DNA of 18,539 nucleotides from Streptomyces sp. NRRL F-5630 (GTDB lineage: Bacteria; Actinomycetota; Actinomycetes; Streptomycetales; Streptomycetaceae): the NCBI RefSeq assembly GCF_000719475.1, contig NZ_JOGO01000096.1:1-18539 (forward strand). Direction: 5' to 3'. Position numbers and translations under genes: made by a program. Each line of letters begins with the position of its first letter. Position 1 is the first letter of the stretch. The notes beneath the pieces were generated by a model. That model did no database searches, was not told the DNA's origin, and saw only the letters and a list, made by a program, of their open reading frames with translations. Positions 6,861 through 13,897 of this stretch are shown here, piece by piece.

Positions 6861-7298
6861 ATGCCCCTCCCCCGCCCCTCCGGCTCCGGCGCCTCGCGCC
6901 GCACCTTCGTCGCCGCCGCGGGGGCCAGCGGTCTCGCGGCCCTCCTCGCGGCCTGCGGCGGCTCCGGCTCCGGCGGCAAGGGCTCGTCCGGGTCCGGCGC
7001 GGGTGGCCACGGCACGCCCCTCGGCAGCACGGCGGACATCCCGGAAGGCGGCGGCAAGATCTTCACCGACGCGAAGGTGGTCGTGACCCAGCCGGCGAAA
7101 GGCGAGTTCAAGGCGTTCACCAGCGTGTGCACGCACGCGGGCTGCCAGGTCGCCGGGGTCTCGGGCGGCACGATCAACTGCGCGTGCCACGGCAGCAAGT
7201 TCTCCATCGAGGACGGCTCGGTGAAGCACGCCCCCGCGACCTCGCCGCTGGAGGAGTTCGAGCTCAAGATCACGGGCGACACGATCAAGCTGGCCTGA
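6861..7298 (+). CDS. Tat-exported Rieske (2Fe-2S) lipoprotein
   Basis: A 145-residue Rieske protein. The N-terminus has a twin-arginine signal (S-R-R-T-F-V-A-A-A-G, Arg13-Arg14) ending in a lipobox L-A-A-C (Cys32), so it should be folded with its cluster, exported by Tat and lipid-anchored outside the membrane. A Gly/Ser-rich linker (33-52) follows. The Rieske boxes are C-T-H-A-G-C (Cys90, His92, Cys95) and C-A-C-H-G-S (Cys107, Cys109, His110). Cys90/His92 and Cys107/His110 bind the cluster, and Cys95-Cys109 can form the stabilising disulfide. The ATG at 6861 is chosen for the GGAAGGGA about five to twelve bases upstream; an in-frame GTG at 6840 lacks one. It is not beside cytochrome bc genes, so its redox partner is unknown. 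Confidence 0.95.
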   Translation: MPLPRPSGSGASRRTFVAAAGASGLAALLAACGGSGSGGKGSSGSGAGGHGTPLGSTADIPEGGGKIFTDAKVVVTQPAKGEFKAFTSVCTHAGCQVAGVSGGTINCACHGSKFSIEDGSVKHAPATSPLEEFELKITGDTIKLA

Positions 7299-7325
7299 GG
7301 ACAGCGGGCGGTACGGGCACGGTGC

Positions 7326-7342
7326 GGCGGCGAAGAGCCGCC
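7326..7342. terminator. Short stem between convergent Rieske and MocR genes
   Basis: GGCGGC, loop GAAGA, GCCGCC lies in the 96-base convergent gap and could serve both strands. The 6-bp stem is short and has no T-tract. Confidence 0.4.
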
Positions 7343-7394
7343 CCGCGACAGCGGGAGACCGCCCCACGCCGTGGCGCCGACCACCCAGCCGCCC

Positions 7395-8732
7395 TCACAC
7401 GTACGTCCTCGGCTCCCCCGTCCCTCGTCCCACCGCCCGTGCGAGGGCGTCCGCGAGCGCGTCCAGCGCGCGGGCGTCGAGTCCCGAGACCGTGACGCGG
7501 ACGCCCGGGCCGGAGGCGAGGCGGAAGCGGGCCCCGGGCGCCACTGCCCAGCCCTCGGTGAGCAGACGGGCGACCGCGGCGGTCTCGTCGGGGACCGGGA
7601 CCCACACGTTCATGCCGCTGCGCCCGCGCGCGGGCACGCCGTGCGCCGCGAGCCGCGCGAGGACGGCCGCGCGGCGCGCCTCGTAGGCGGCGGCGACGCG
7701 TACCGGGTCGACGGCGCCCGTACGCCACAGGTGCGCCAGGGCCCGCTGGCTGAGGTGGCTCACCCAGCCGGGGCCGAGCCGCTGGCGGCCGCGCAGCCGG
7801 TCGAGCGTCACCTCGTCCCCCGTGAGCACGGCGATCCGCAGATCGGGCCCGTACGCCTTGGCCGCCGAGCGGATGAAGGCCCAGTGCCGCGTCGTACCGG
7901 CGAGCGGCAGCGGCGGGCCCACGACGATGCCGTGCCCGTGGTCGTCCTCGACGAGCAGCGTCTCGGGGTACGCCTCCAGCAACTCCCGCAACGCAGCGGC
8001 GCGTTCGGCCGCGAGTACCGCGCCCGTGGGGTTCTGGGCGCGCTCGGTGACGACGAGGGCGCGGGCTCCCGCGCCGAGCGCGCGGGCCACGTCGGCGGGC
8101 ACGGGCCCGTCCTCGTCGACACCGACAGGGACGGCGCGCAGTCCGAGCGCGGGGACGAGATCGAGGAGGCTGCCCCAGCCCGGGTCCTCGACGGCGACGG
8201 CGTCACCGGGGCGCAGGTGGGCGCCGAGGACGCGTTCGATCGCGTCGAGGGACCCCGAGGTGACCGCGAGCGGGCCCTCCGGCACCCCGTCCGCCGCGAA
8301 GGAGGCGCGGGCGAGCGCGGCGAGCGCGGGATCGAGGGGCGCGCGCCCGTAGAGCACCGGGTCCGCGTCCCCCGCCGCCGCGGCCTCGGCGAAGGCGGGG
8401 GCGAGCGGGGGCAGGAGGGCCACGTCGGGGTTGCCCGAGGCGACATCGCGGGCGCCGGGCGGCACGGCGATCCTGGCGGCGTCGCGCGAGGTCGTCGCGG
8501 GGCGTGCCCGCACCCGGCTCCCGCGCCGCCCCGCCGTCTCGATGACCCCGCGCTCGCGCAGCGTGCGGTACGCGGCGGCGACCGTGTTCGGGTTCACGCC
8601 GAGGTCCGCGGCGAGCTCCCGCATCGACGGCAGCACTTCACCGGGCCCCAACTCCCCATTTCCGACGGCTCGTTCCACGTCAGCGGCGATATCGGCGGCA
8701 CGCCGCCCACGAATCCGATACTCTCCTAGCAC
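7395..8732 (-). CDS. MocR-type GntR/aminotransferase transcriptional regulator
   Basis: A 445-residue MocR-family regulator. An N-terminal GntR winged helix-turn-helix (about 5-75; L-P-S-M-R-E-L-A-A-D-L-G-V-N-P-N-T-V is the recognition region) is fused to a fold-type-I aminotransferase domain (about 95-440). The latter has N-P-T-G (234-237), E-D-D (262-264) and a PLP-binding Lys292 in S-A-A-K-A-Y-G-P-D-L-R. Such proteins sense pyridoxal phosphate or an amino compound. The Tyr often found after E-D-D is His265 here. The GTG start at 8732 has no ribosome-binding site but has a -10 box seven bases upstream, so it is probably leaderless. It is divergent from a PNPOx-fold gene, the classic arrangement for a regulator controlling its neighbour and itself. 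Confidence 0.92.
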   Translation of the reverse strand: MLGEYRIRGRRAADIAADVERAVGNGELGPGEVLPSMRELAADLGVNPNTVAAAYRTLRERGVIETAGRRGSRVRARPATTSRDAARIAVPPGARDVASGNPDVALLPPLAPAFAEAAAAGDADPVLYGRAPLDPALAALARASFAADGVPEGPLAVTSGSLDAIERVLGAHLRPGDAVAVEDPGWGSLLDLVPALGLRAVPVGVDEDGPVPADVARALGAGARALVVTERAQNPTGAVLAAERAAALRELLEAYPETLLVEDDHGHGIVVGPPLPLAGTTRHWAFIRSAAKAYGPDLRIAVLTGDEVTLDRLRGRQRLGPGWVSHLSQRALAHLWRTGAVDPVRVAAAYEARRAAVLARLAAHGVPARGRSGMNVWVPVPDETAAVARLLTEGWAVAPGARFRLASGPGVRVTVSGLDARALDALADALARAVGRGTGEPRTYV

Positions 8733-8739
8733 AAACAGT

Positions 8740-8768
8740 AGTTTGCACTAGTGCAATAGAAGGCGCAA
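8740..8768 (-). promoter_or_regulatory. Leaderless promoter of the MocR gene
   Basis: On the minus strand TTGCGC (8763-8768), a 17-base spacer and CAAACT (8740-8745) form a plausible -35/-10 pair. The -10 ends seven bases before the GTG at 8732, so transcription would start on the start codon. Confidence 0.5.
8743..8756. promoter_or_regulatory. 14-bp palindromic operator candidate between MocR and PNPOx genes
   Basis: TTGCACTAGTGCAA is a perfect 14-bp palindrome lying between the predicted -35 and -10 of the MocR gene. It overlaps a second, looser inverted repeat, CTAGCACAAAC / GTTTGCACTAG (8726-8751). It is well placed for autoregulation and for control of the flavoprotein gene starting at 8813. 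Confidence 0.6.
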
Positions 8769-8812
8769 GTCGCCCAGCCTGAACCACTCGTCCGCAGCGA
8801 GGAGAGACCCGC

Positions 8813-9475
8813 ATGACCACCGAGCCCGCCGCGCCCTACAACCCCACGCCCCGCACCAAACCCACCCGCTCCCCCGAGCGGGCCCGCTACGACCGCCCGA
8901 CCGTGCACGCGATACTCGACAGCGCCTGCCTCTGCCACCTCGGCTACGTCCGCGAGGGCGCGCCCGTCGTCCTGCCGACGCTGTTCGCACGGCGGGGCGA
9001 GACGCTGTACGTGCACGGCTCCACGGGTTCGCGCCCCCTGCGCGCGGCACGCCAGGAGCCCGGCCTCGCGGTGTGCCTCACGGTGACCCACGTCGACGGC
9101 CTCGTCCTCGCGCGTTCCGCCTTCCACCACTCCCTCAACTACCGCTCGGTCGTGGTGCAGGGCACCGCCCGGCAGGTGACGGACGAGGACGAGAAGCGCA
9201 CCGCGCTCGACGCGATCGTGAACCAGGTCGTCGCGGGACGCGCCGCCGATGCGCGCCCGGCGAACGCCAGGGAACTCGCCGCGACCGCCGTCCTCCGCCT
9301 CGATCTCGACGAGGTCTCCGCCAAGCTCCGCACCGGCGGCCCCAACGACGACCCCGAGGACCTCGCCCTCCCCCACTGGGCGGGCGTCGTCCCCGTCCGG
9401 CAGACGTACGGCACCCCGGAACCGGCCGCCGACCTGTCTCCCTCGGTCCCGCTCCCGGCATACCTGAGCCACTGA
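8813..9475 (+). CDS. Pyridoxamine 5'-phosphate oxidase-fold flavoprotein
   Basis: A 220-residue split-barrel protein of the pyridoxamine-phosphate-oxidase-related family (the NimA-like branch rather than true PdxH). Visible family segments are V-V-L-P-T-L-F-A-R-R-G (about 52-62), L-Y-V-H-G-S-T-G-S-R (about 65-74), and H-H-S-L-N-Y-R-S-V-V-V-Q-G (about 105-117). It should bind FMN (or possibly F420 or heme) as a dimer in the cytoplasm. Its substrate is unknown. The ATG at 8813 has GAGGAGAG about seven to ten bases upstream. Control by the divergent MocR regulator is likely, since both the PLP-type sensor and the vitamin-B6-oxidase fold point to pyridoxal-related metabolism, but the fold alone does not prove B6 chemistry. 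Confidence 0.9.
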   Translation: MTTEPAAPYNPTPRTKPTRSPERARYDRPTVHAILDSACLCHLGYVREGAPVVLPTLFARRGETLYVHGSTGSRPLRAARQEPGLAVCLTVTHVDGLVLARSAFHHSLNYRSVVVQGTARQVTDEDEKRTALDAIVNQVVAGRAADARPANARELAATAVLRLDLDEVSAKLRTGGPNDDPEDLALPHWAGVVPVRQTYGTPEPAADLSPSVPLPAYLSH

Positions 9476-9481
9476 GGCGGA

Positions 9482-9528
9482 ACGGGGCGGAGCGGGCCTG
9501 CGGCCCTCCGGCAGCAGGCCCGCCCCGT
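9482..9528. terminator. Strong bidirectional stem-loop between convergent genes
   Basis: CGGGCCTGC (9493-9501) pairs with GCAGGCCCG (9514-9522). An outer ACGGGG (9482-9487) pairs with CCCCGT (9523-9528) across a 5-base bulge. It fills the gap between the flavoprotein stop (9475) and the EamA stop (9533). Confidence 0.7.
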
Positions 9529-9532
9529 ACCC

Positions 9533-10465
9533 CTACGCCCGCGCCCTCCGTTCCTGCGCCGCCAGTCCCGCCACCGCCGTGAGCAGCAGCACCACGCCCA
9601 GCATCGTGGCCCCCGTGAGCCGCTCGCCGAGCAGCAGGACGGCGATGGCCGCCGCGCTCACCGGTTCGAGCAGCATGATCACGGAGACCGTCGCCGAGCG
9701 GACGACGGCCGCTCCGGAGAAGTAGAGGACATAGGCGAGCGCGCTCGGCACACCGGCGAGGTAGCCGAGGAGCAGGAGGGTAGTGCCGAGTTCCGCGCCG
9801 CTCCCCGGCAGCACGCCCTCCACGAGGGCGAAGGGCAGCAGGACGACCGCTCCGACCCCGAAGGACCACGCCGTCGTCGTCACGGCGTCGCGTCCGCCGC
9901 CCGCGCGGGCGGCGCCGCGCGTGAGGAGGGTGAGCGCGGCGTACGAGAAACCCGAGGTCAGCGCCCACGCCACTCCGGCGGGCCGTACCGTCGCGCCGCC
10001 CCCGCCGAGCACCAGTACGGCGAGCCCGGCGAGCGCCCCCGCGACGGCGAGCACCCCGCCCGCGCCAAGGCGCTCGCCGAAGCCGAGTCGCGCCCCCAGC
10101 GCGATCAGGACGGGCCCGCAGCCGAGCGCGACGACGGTCGCGACCGCGAGTCCGGTGTCCCGCACGGCGAGGAAGTACGTGGACTGGAAGACGGCGAGCA
10201 GGAGCCCCTGCGCGAGAGTCCGCGCGAGCCCGCCCCGAACCGGGGCGGCGGGACGGGGCCGGGGCGCGGCGGGCCGCAGGGCGCGCGCTGCGAGGAGCAG
10301 CGCGAGCCCGCCGACGTAGCGCCAGAAGGAGAGGGCGAGCGGGCCGAGCCCCGAGGAGCGGTAGAGGAGCGCGGCGGCGGCCCCCGCGGTGCCCCAGGCG
10401 AGTCCGGCGAGGGTGAGGGAGAGCAGGCCGCGCGCCACGGGGCGGCCGGGAACTGCGTACGACAC
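9533..10465 (-). CDS. EamA/DMT-family transporter
   Basis: A 310-residue integral membrane protein of the drug/metabolite transporter superfamily, with two EamA repeats of about five helices each. The repeats are separated by a hydrophilic stretch near residues 193-200. The C-terminal signature [19 protein letters not shown] is the family's conserved end-of-repeat motif, and W-R-Y-V-G-G occurs in the first repeat. It probably exports an amino acid, nucleobase or other small metabolite; the substrate cannot be told. The GTG at 10465 has a GGAG at 10475-10478. A nested stem-loop lies immediately upstream of that site. A second, distinct EamA gene lies upstream on the same strand. Confidence 0.92.
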   Translation of the reverse strand: MSYAVPGRPVARGLLSLTLAGLAWGTAGAAAALLYRSSGLGPLALSFWRYVGGLALLLAARALRPAAPRPRPAAPVRGGLARTLAQGLLLAVFQSTYFLAVRDTGLAVATVVALGCGPVLIALGARLGFGERLGAGGVLAVAGALAGLAVLVLGGGGATVRPAGVAWALTSGFSYAALTLLTRGAARAGGGRDAVTTTAWSFGVGAVVLLPFALVEGVLPGSGAELGTTLLLLGYLAGVPSALAYVLYFSGAAVVRSATVSVIMLLEPVSAAAIAVLLLGERLTGATMLGVVLLLTAVAGLAAQERRARA

Positions 10466-10851
10466 GAGAAGGTTCTCCGCGAGAAGTCAGAGGATGCCCG
10501 GGGCGCCGGAGCGGCGCGCCGTGGACTTCTGCGGGCAGCACGAGCAGCGCCCCCGCCCCGCGCCGAAGGGGGGCGGAACGGCCGCTGACCTCAACCCGCG
10601 CTCAGCGGACCGGAGGCGGAAGAACGAGCGCTCGCGCATACATGGCGCTCACCCTAGGGGGCGGCGGGGGCGGCCGTACAGCCGAGGGCCTTCGGCCCGG
10701 CCCGGGGAAGCGGCCCCGCACACGTCGCTCCTTCCCACCGCCTCGGTCCCCCGCGCCTCGGTACGCCGCGCACGCCGCGCGGCCCTCGCCCCGCGCGCCC
10801 GGCCGCCGGACCTCGTGCGCCCAGCGGTGCGCACCCCCATCGCCCGGCCGT
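10466..10851 (-). other. 386-base intergenic region with structured leader for EamA gene
   Basis: I see no convincing gene here. On the minus strand a TAGGGT at 10651-10656 could be a -10 box, giving a leader of roughly 180 bases for the EamA gene at 9533-10465. The leader contains a palindrome CGAGCGCTCG (10625-10634), a stem CCGCTGA/TCAGCGG (10582-10608), and the nested hairpin at 10482-10530. The part from about 10660 to 10851 is plain GC-rich sequence. Confidence 0.4.
10482..10530 (-). promoter_or_regulatory. Nested stem-loop abutting the EamA ribosome-binding site
   Basis: AGAAGTC (10482-10488) and GACTTCT (10524-10530) form an outer 7-bp stem. Inside, GCGCCG, loop GAG, CGGCGC forms a second tight stem. 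One outer arm ends about four bases from the GGAG of the EamA gene, so the structure could modulate translation. Confidence 0.4.
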
Positions 10852-11886
10852 TCAGCGCGCGTCCGGGACCCCCTCCCGCGTCTCCAGGGGTACGGTGCCG
10901 CCCTCCGCGACCGTGCGGGCCTCGCCCGCGCCCGCCGGGGTGGCCGTCTGCGCGACGAACGCGCCGACGAGGACCACGAACCCGCCCACGAGCTGGGGCG
11001 GCGAGAGGTGTTCGCCGAGCAGCACCCAGGCGAGGACGGTCGCCACGACGGCTTCCAGGCACGCCACCACGACCGCGACCTGCGGCGAGAGCCCGCGTAC
11101 CGCGACCACGCCGGTCGCGTAGGCGACGACGGTCGCGACGAGCACGATCCAGGCGAGCAGCAGGAACACGGCGACGGGGGTCCCGTTCATCTCCGCCCTG
11201 CCGCCGAGCACGCTCCAGTCCATGCCCCACGGCCGCGCCACGAAGGTGAGGACGACCGCGCCGACGAGCAGCCCGTAGGAGATGACGCCGAGCGGCGACG
11301 GCGGAGGCTGCCCGGGCCCCTTCAGTGCTGCCTTTTCCCCTGGGCCCGCGGGCTCCGTACCGTGGTCCGAGAGGACGAAGTAGCCGACCTGGCAGCAGGC
11401 GGCGCCGAGCGCGAGCAGCAGGCCGAGCGCGTCGAAGCCCAGCCCCGCCCACACCTCCACGACGCACGCGAGCCCGCCCACCGCGAGCACGACCCCGAGG
11501 ACCGCCGCCCGGCTCACGGGCCTGCGCTGCACGAACCGCACCCAGCCGAGCACGAGCGCGGGCGCCAGGTACTCGACGAGCAGCGCCACGCCGACCGGGA
11601 TGCGGGAGATCGCGGCGAAGTAGCACGCCTGCACCCCAGCCACCGCGAAGAGCCCGTACCCGAGCAGCAGTCCCGGCCGTGCCCGCGTCAGCGCGCGGTG
11701 CCGCCACGCGACGGGAAGCAGGACGAGCGCCGCGCCCGCGACCCTCAGCCACACCACGTGCAGCGGGTCGAGCCCGGCCTCGATGAGCGGCTTGGCCGCG
11801 ACCCCCGAGCCGCCGAAGGCGAGCGCCGACACGAGCGCGAGTCCCAGTCCCGCGCCCTTGCGTCCCCGCGTCCCCGTCCCGCTCAT
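10852..11886 (-). CDS. EamA/DMT-family transporter (second copy)
   Basis: A 344-residue membrane protein of the drug/metabolite transporter superfamily with about ten predicted helices. The C-terminal repeat ends with the family signature V-A-C-L-E-A-V-V-A-T-V-L-A-W-V-L-L-G-E-H-L. A long cytoplasmic loop (about 160-190; K-A-A-L-K-G-P-G-Q-P-P-P-S) separates the repeats, and a hydrophilic tail follows the last helix. It shares the family pattern but little direct similarity with the neighbouring EamA protein, so recent duplication is unlikely. The ATG at 11886 has GGGAGG about eight bases upstream. The substrate is unknown. Confidence 0.92.
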   Translation of the reverse strand: MSGTGTRGRKGAGLGLALVSALAFGGSGVAAKPLIEAGLDPLHVVWLRVAGAALVLLPVAWRHRALTRARPGLLLGYGLFAVAGVQACYFAAISRIPVGVALLVEYLAPALVLGWVRFVQRRPVSRAAVLGVVLAVGGLACVVEVWAGLGFDALGLLLALGAACCQVGYFVLSDHGTEPAGPGEKAALKGPGQPPPSPLGVISYGLLVGAVVLTFVARPWGMDWSVLGGRAEMNGTPVAVFLLLAWIVLVATVVAYATGVVAVRGLSPQVAVVVACLEAVVATVLAWVLLGEHLSPPQLVGGFVVLVGAFVAQTATPAGAGEARTVAEGGTVPLETREGVPDAR

Positions 11887-11934
11887 CTCCCCGCCCCTCC
11901 CGCCTCCGCCCCCTCGGGCCCGGCGAACGGGGCC

Positions 11935-11963
11935 ATCATGACAGGAGCCGTCAGGTGCGTCAC
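11935..11963 (-). promoter_or_regulatory. Promoter of the second EamA gene
   Basis: On the minus strand GTGACG (11958-11963), a 17-base spacer and CATGAT (11935-11940) make a housekeeping-type promoter about 48 bases before the ATG at 11886. Confidence 0.45.
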
Positions 11964-12006
11964 GCGCTTTGGTACTGACGGGATGAGAGGGCCGGGAAGG
12001 CCGCTC

Positions 12007-12624
12007 CTACGGCTCGACGTGCCGGGCCCGCAGGTCCGAGACATCGAGGGACCGTACGTCCTCGTCCCCGTCGCGACGACCGGGCTCGCCCTCGTCCAGC
12101 GCGGCCAGCAGCGGCTCCGGGTCCCCGCCCGCCTCCCGCAGCAGCGCGACGGCGCGGCAGTCGGGGTCGGCGGCGAGGGCGGCGAGGAGGTCGACGGGGC
12201 GTGGGCCGGCGCTCCCGGCGCTTGTCGCCGCGCGCTCGCGAGCCCGGTCCATGGCGAGGCTCGCCGGGGGCGACCAGCCGGCATGCCCGAGCGCGGGCAG
12301 GCTCCCCGAGTCCTCGACGGTGCCCTGCCAGCGCAGCCCGTACCCGATGCTGCGCTGCACGAGCAGCCCGAGGAGGCGGGCGAGGTGGGGGCGGAGGACC
12401 TCGCGGCAGTGCGGGTCCTCCTGGAGGAGGGAGTGGAGCAGGTGCGCGGTGTCGATCTGCTCGTCGCCGTCGCGCACGGCGCGGCGGCGGGCGCCCGAGA
12501 CGACCCCGGCGAGGGATCCGCTCAGCCCCGCACCGGGGTCCGGGGCGGTGTCACGGGGGCCGGGTACCGGCGAACTGCAACGCTGCACGTCCTCCACTCC
12601 ACCACGGAGCCGTCGCCCGGTCAT
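12007..12624 (-). CDS. Orphan Clp N-terminal-domain protein
   Basis: A 205-residue protein with the double-repeat helical N-domain of ClpA/ClpC but no ATPase modules. Repeat one (about 36-90) contains Q-I-D-T-A-H-L-L-H-S-L-L, equivalent to the H-L-L segment of Clp N-domains. Repeat two (about 118-178) contains V-D-L-L-A-A-L-A-A-D-P-D-C-R-A-V-A-L-L-R-E-A-G-G-D. Such domains bind substrates or adaptors of Clp proteases, so a regulatory role in proteolysis is an inference. The ATG at 12624 has no ribosome-binding site. A GTG at 12588 with GGTGGAG upstream is an alternative start giving 193 residues. A terminator stem separates it from padR. Confidence 0.8.
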   Translation of the reverse strand: MTGRRLRGGVEDVQRCSSPVPGPRDTAPDPGAGLSGSLAGVVSGARRRAVRDGDEQIDTAHLLHSLLQEDPHCREVLRPHLARLLGLLVQRSIGYGLRWQGTVEDSGSLPALGHAGWSPPASLAMDRARERAATSAGSAGPRPVDLLAALAADPDCRAVALLREAGGDPEPLLAALDEGEPGRRDGDEDVRSLDVSDLRARHVEP

Positions 12625-12679
12625 CGGCGGACGGGACCGTTCTCGCCTCCCGCGCAGGGTGGTGCTCTCGCCCCGCCCC

Positions 12680-12697
12680 CTCCTCCTTGCGGAGGAG
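12680..12697 (-). promoter_or_regulatory. Hairpin with GCAA tetraloop upstream of Clp N-domain gene
   Basis: On the minus strand CTCCTCC, GCAA, GGAGGAG forms a perfect 7-bp stem with a GNRA tetraloop, 56 bases upstream of the ATG at 12624. One arm is a perfect anti-anti-Shine-Dalgarno-like GGAGGAG held in the stem. Confidence 0.45.
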
Positions 12698-12726
12698 ATT
12701 CCTCCCTCGCCCGGCGGAGAAGGGAA

Positions 12727-12772
12727 CGGCGAAGGGCCCCGCACGCTCTCCCCCGTACGGGGCCCTTCGCCG
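12727..12772 (-). terminator. 15-bp perfect stem-loop after padR
   Basis: CGGCGAAGGGCCCCG (12727-12741) and CGGGGCCCTTCGCCG (12758-12772) form a perfect 15-bp stem with a 16-base loop, 30 bases past the PadR stop at 12803. This is the strongest terminator in the window. Confidence 0.85.
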
Positions 12773-12802
12773 AGGGTGCGCGCGAGGCCTCGGCCCCGGC
12801 GC

Positions 12803-13597
12803 TCAGTCACCGGAGGGGCGCTCGCCCGCGGCGTCGTCCGTGCCGCGGCCCGCGTCCTTCCGTGCGCTGCCCGGGTCCGCCGTGCCCTCCGGCTCCGCGT
12901 CCTCCGCGAGGATGAGGTAGAGGCGCTTGCGGGACTCGTTGAGGACGGCGACGGCACGGTCGCGCTGTTCCTTGCTGCCGGTCTTCCAGACCTGCCCGAA
13001 GGCTTCCATGAGCCCGAAGCCGGCCTGACGGATCTCGCCGAGCGCCTCCCAGTCGACGCCCTTGCCGGCCTCCTCCCAGGGGGCCTCGGGACCCTCCTCG
13101 GCGGCGGTACGGCCTTCGTCGGTGAGCGCGAAGAGCTTCTTGCCGCCCTCGCTGCGACTGACGATGAGTCCCTCGTCCTCCAGGAGCTGGAGGGTCGGGT
13201 AGACCGAACCGGGGCTCGGCTTCCACGCTCCGCCGCTGCGCTCGGCGATCTCCTGGATCATCTCGTAGCCGTGCATCGCGCGGTCCTTCAGGAGCGCGAG
13301 GATCGAGGCGCGCACGTCACCGCGCCGCGCCCTGCCCCGCCGCCCCCCGGGTCCGCCGGAACCGAAGCCCCCGGGTCCGCCGAAACCGCCGGGCCCGCCG
13401 AAGAGCCCCCCGAAGCCACCGGGACCACCACGGCCCCCGTGCCCGGGCCCGAACGGCCCGAAGGCGGCCCGCCGCCCCTCGCGCTCCCCCTGCCCGTGAC
13501 CGCCGCCGTGATGGCCGCGCCCCCGCGCCTCTCCCATGGCGCGCATCGCGCGCATGGCCTGGATGCCGTTCTCGAAGTCGTGTCCGTAACCACGCAT
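12803..13597 (-). CDS. PadR-family transcriptional regulator with Gly/His-rich N-terminal extension
   Basis: A 264-residue regulator. The PadR winged helix-turn-helix is at about residues 91-168 (I-L-A-L-L-K-D-R-A-M-H-G-Y-E-M-I-Q-E-I; then P-S-P-G-S-V-Y-P-T-L-Q-L-L-E-D-E-G-L-I). A helical dimerisation region follows (about 175-240). The first 87 residues are a low-complexity extension: a Met/Ala/Arg helix, a His/Gly stretch (about 28-40) and repeated G-G-P-G-G-F units, which is longer than in a typical PadR. The ATG at 13597 has GAAGGAG nine bases upstream. A palindrome CGATATATCG about 80 bases upstream is a likely autoregulatory operator. No ABC transporter target is adjacent, so the regulated gene is unknown. 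Confidence 0.93.
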   Translation of the reverse strand: MRGYGHDFENGIQAMRAMRAMGEARGRGHHGGGHGQGEREGRRAAFGPFGPGHGGRGGPGGFGGLFGGPGGFGGPGGFGSGGPGGRRGRARRGDVRASILALLKDRAMHGYEMIQEIAERSGGAWKPSPGSVYPTLQLLEDEGLIVSRSEGGKKLFALTDEGRTAAEEGPEAPWEEAGKGVDWEALGEIRQAGFGLMEAFGQVWKTGSKEQRDRAVAVLNESRKRLYLILAEDAEPEGTADPGSARKDAGRGTDDAAGERPSGD

Positions 13598-13674
13598 GAC
13601 ACTCAACTCCTTCTCTCGATGCACCACGCCACCGATTCACGGAGACGTATCACGATCTGTTCGCGATGCCTCAA

Positions 13675-13684
13675 CGATATATCG
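13675..13684. promoter_or_regulatory. AT-rich palindrome in the padR promoter region
   Basis: CGATATATCG is a perfect 10-bp palindrome, conspicuous in such GC-rich DNA, about 78 bases upstream of the PadR start. It may be the PadR operator and may contain the -10 (TATATC). The rest of the 300-base divergent gap (13598-13897) shows no gene. Confidence 0.5.
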
Positions 13685-13897
13685 CAACAATGTCGAACGC
13701 AAGGATTCGCGAGAAGGCGGCGCTGTCGTGCCCCGAGGGTGGCCGGCCGATCACGGGAGAAGGACCACGGGCAGGCGCCTCTCGCCGCAGACCGGCCGCC
13801 TCTGTTCCCTGTCACCGGTCGCACGGGGCCCTCGGCCGCGCACCATCCGGGTGGCGACGGGCGTCGAGTGGGCCCGTGGGGCTGAGAGGATCAGGGG

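Noticed and set aside
4944..7367. 807-codon open frame on the minus strand across the peptidase and Rieske genes
   Set aside because: It is antisense to genes with clear catalytic and cluster-binding motifs and has no family motif of its own.
8726..8751. CTAGCACAAAC / GTTTGCACTAG as a transposon target or recombination site
   Set aside because: It overlaps a promoter between divergent regulator and target genes, so an operator is the simpler reading.
10642..12915. 757-codon open frame on the plus strand across the second EamA and Clp N-domain genes
   Set aside because: Low-complexity Arg/Gly/Ala composition and full overlap with supported genes on the other strand.
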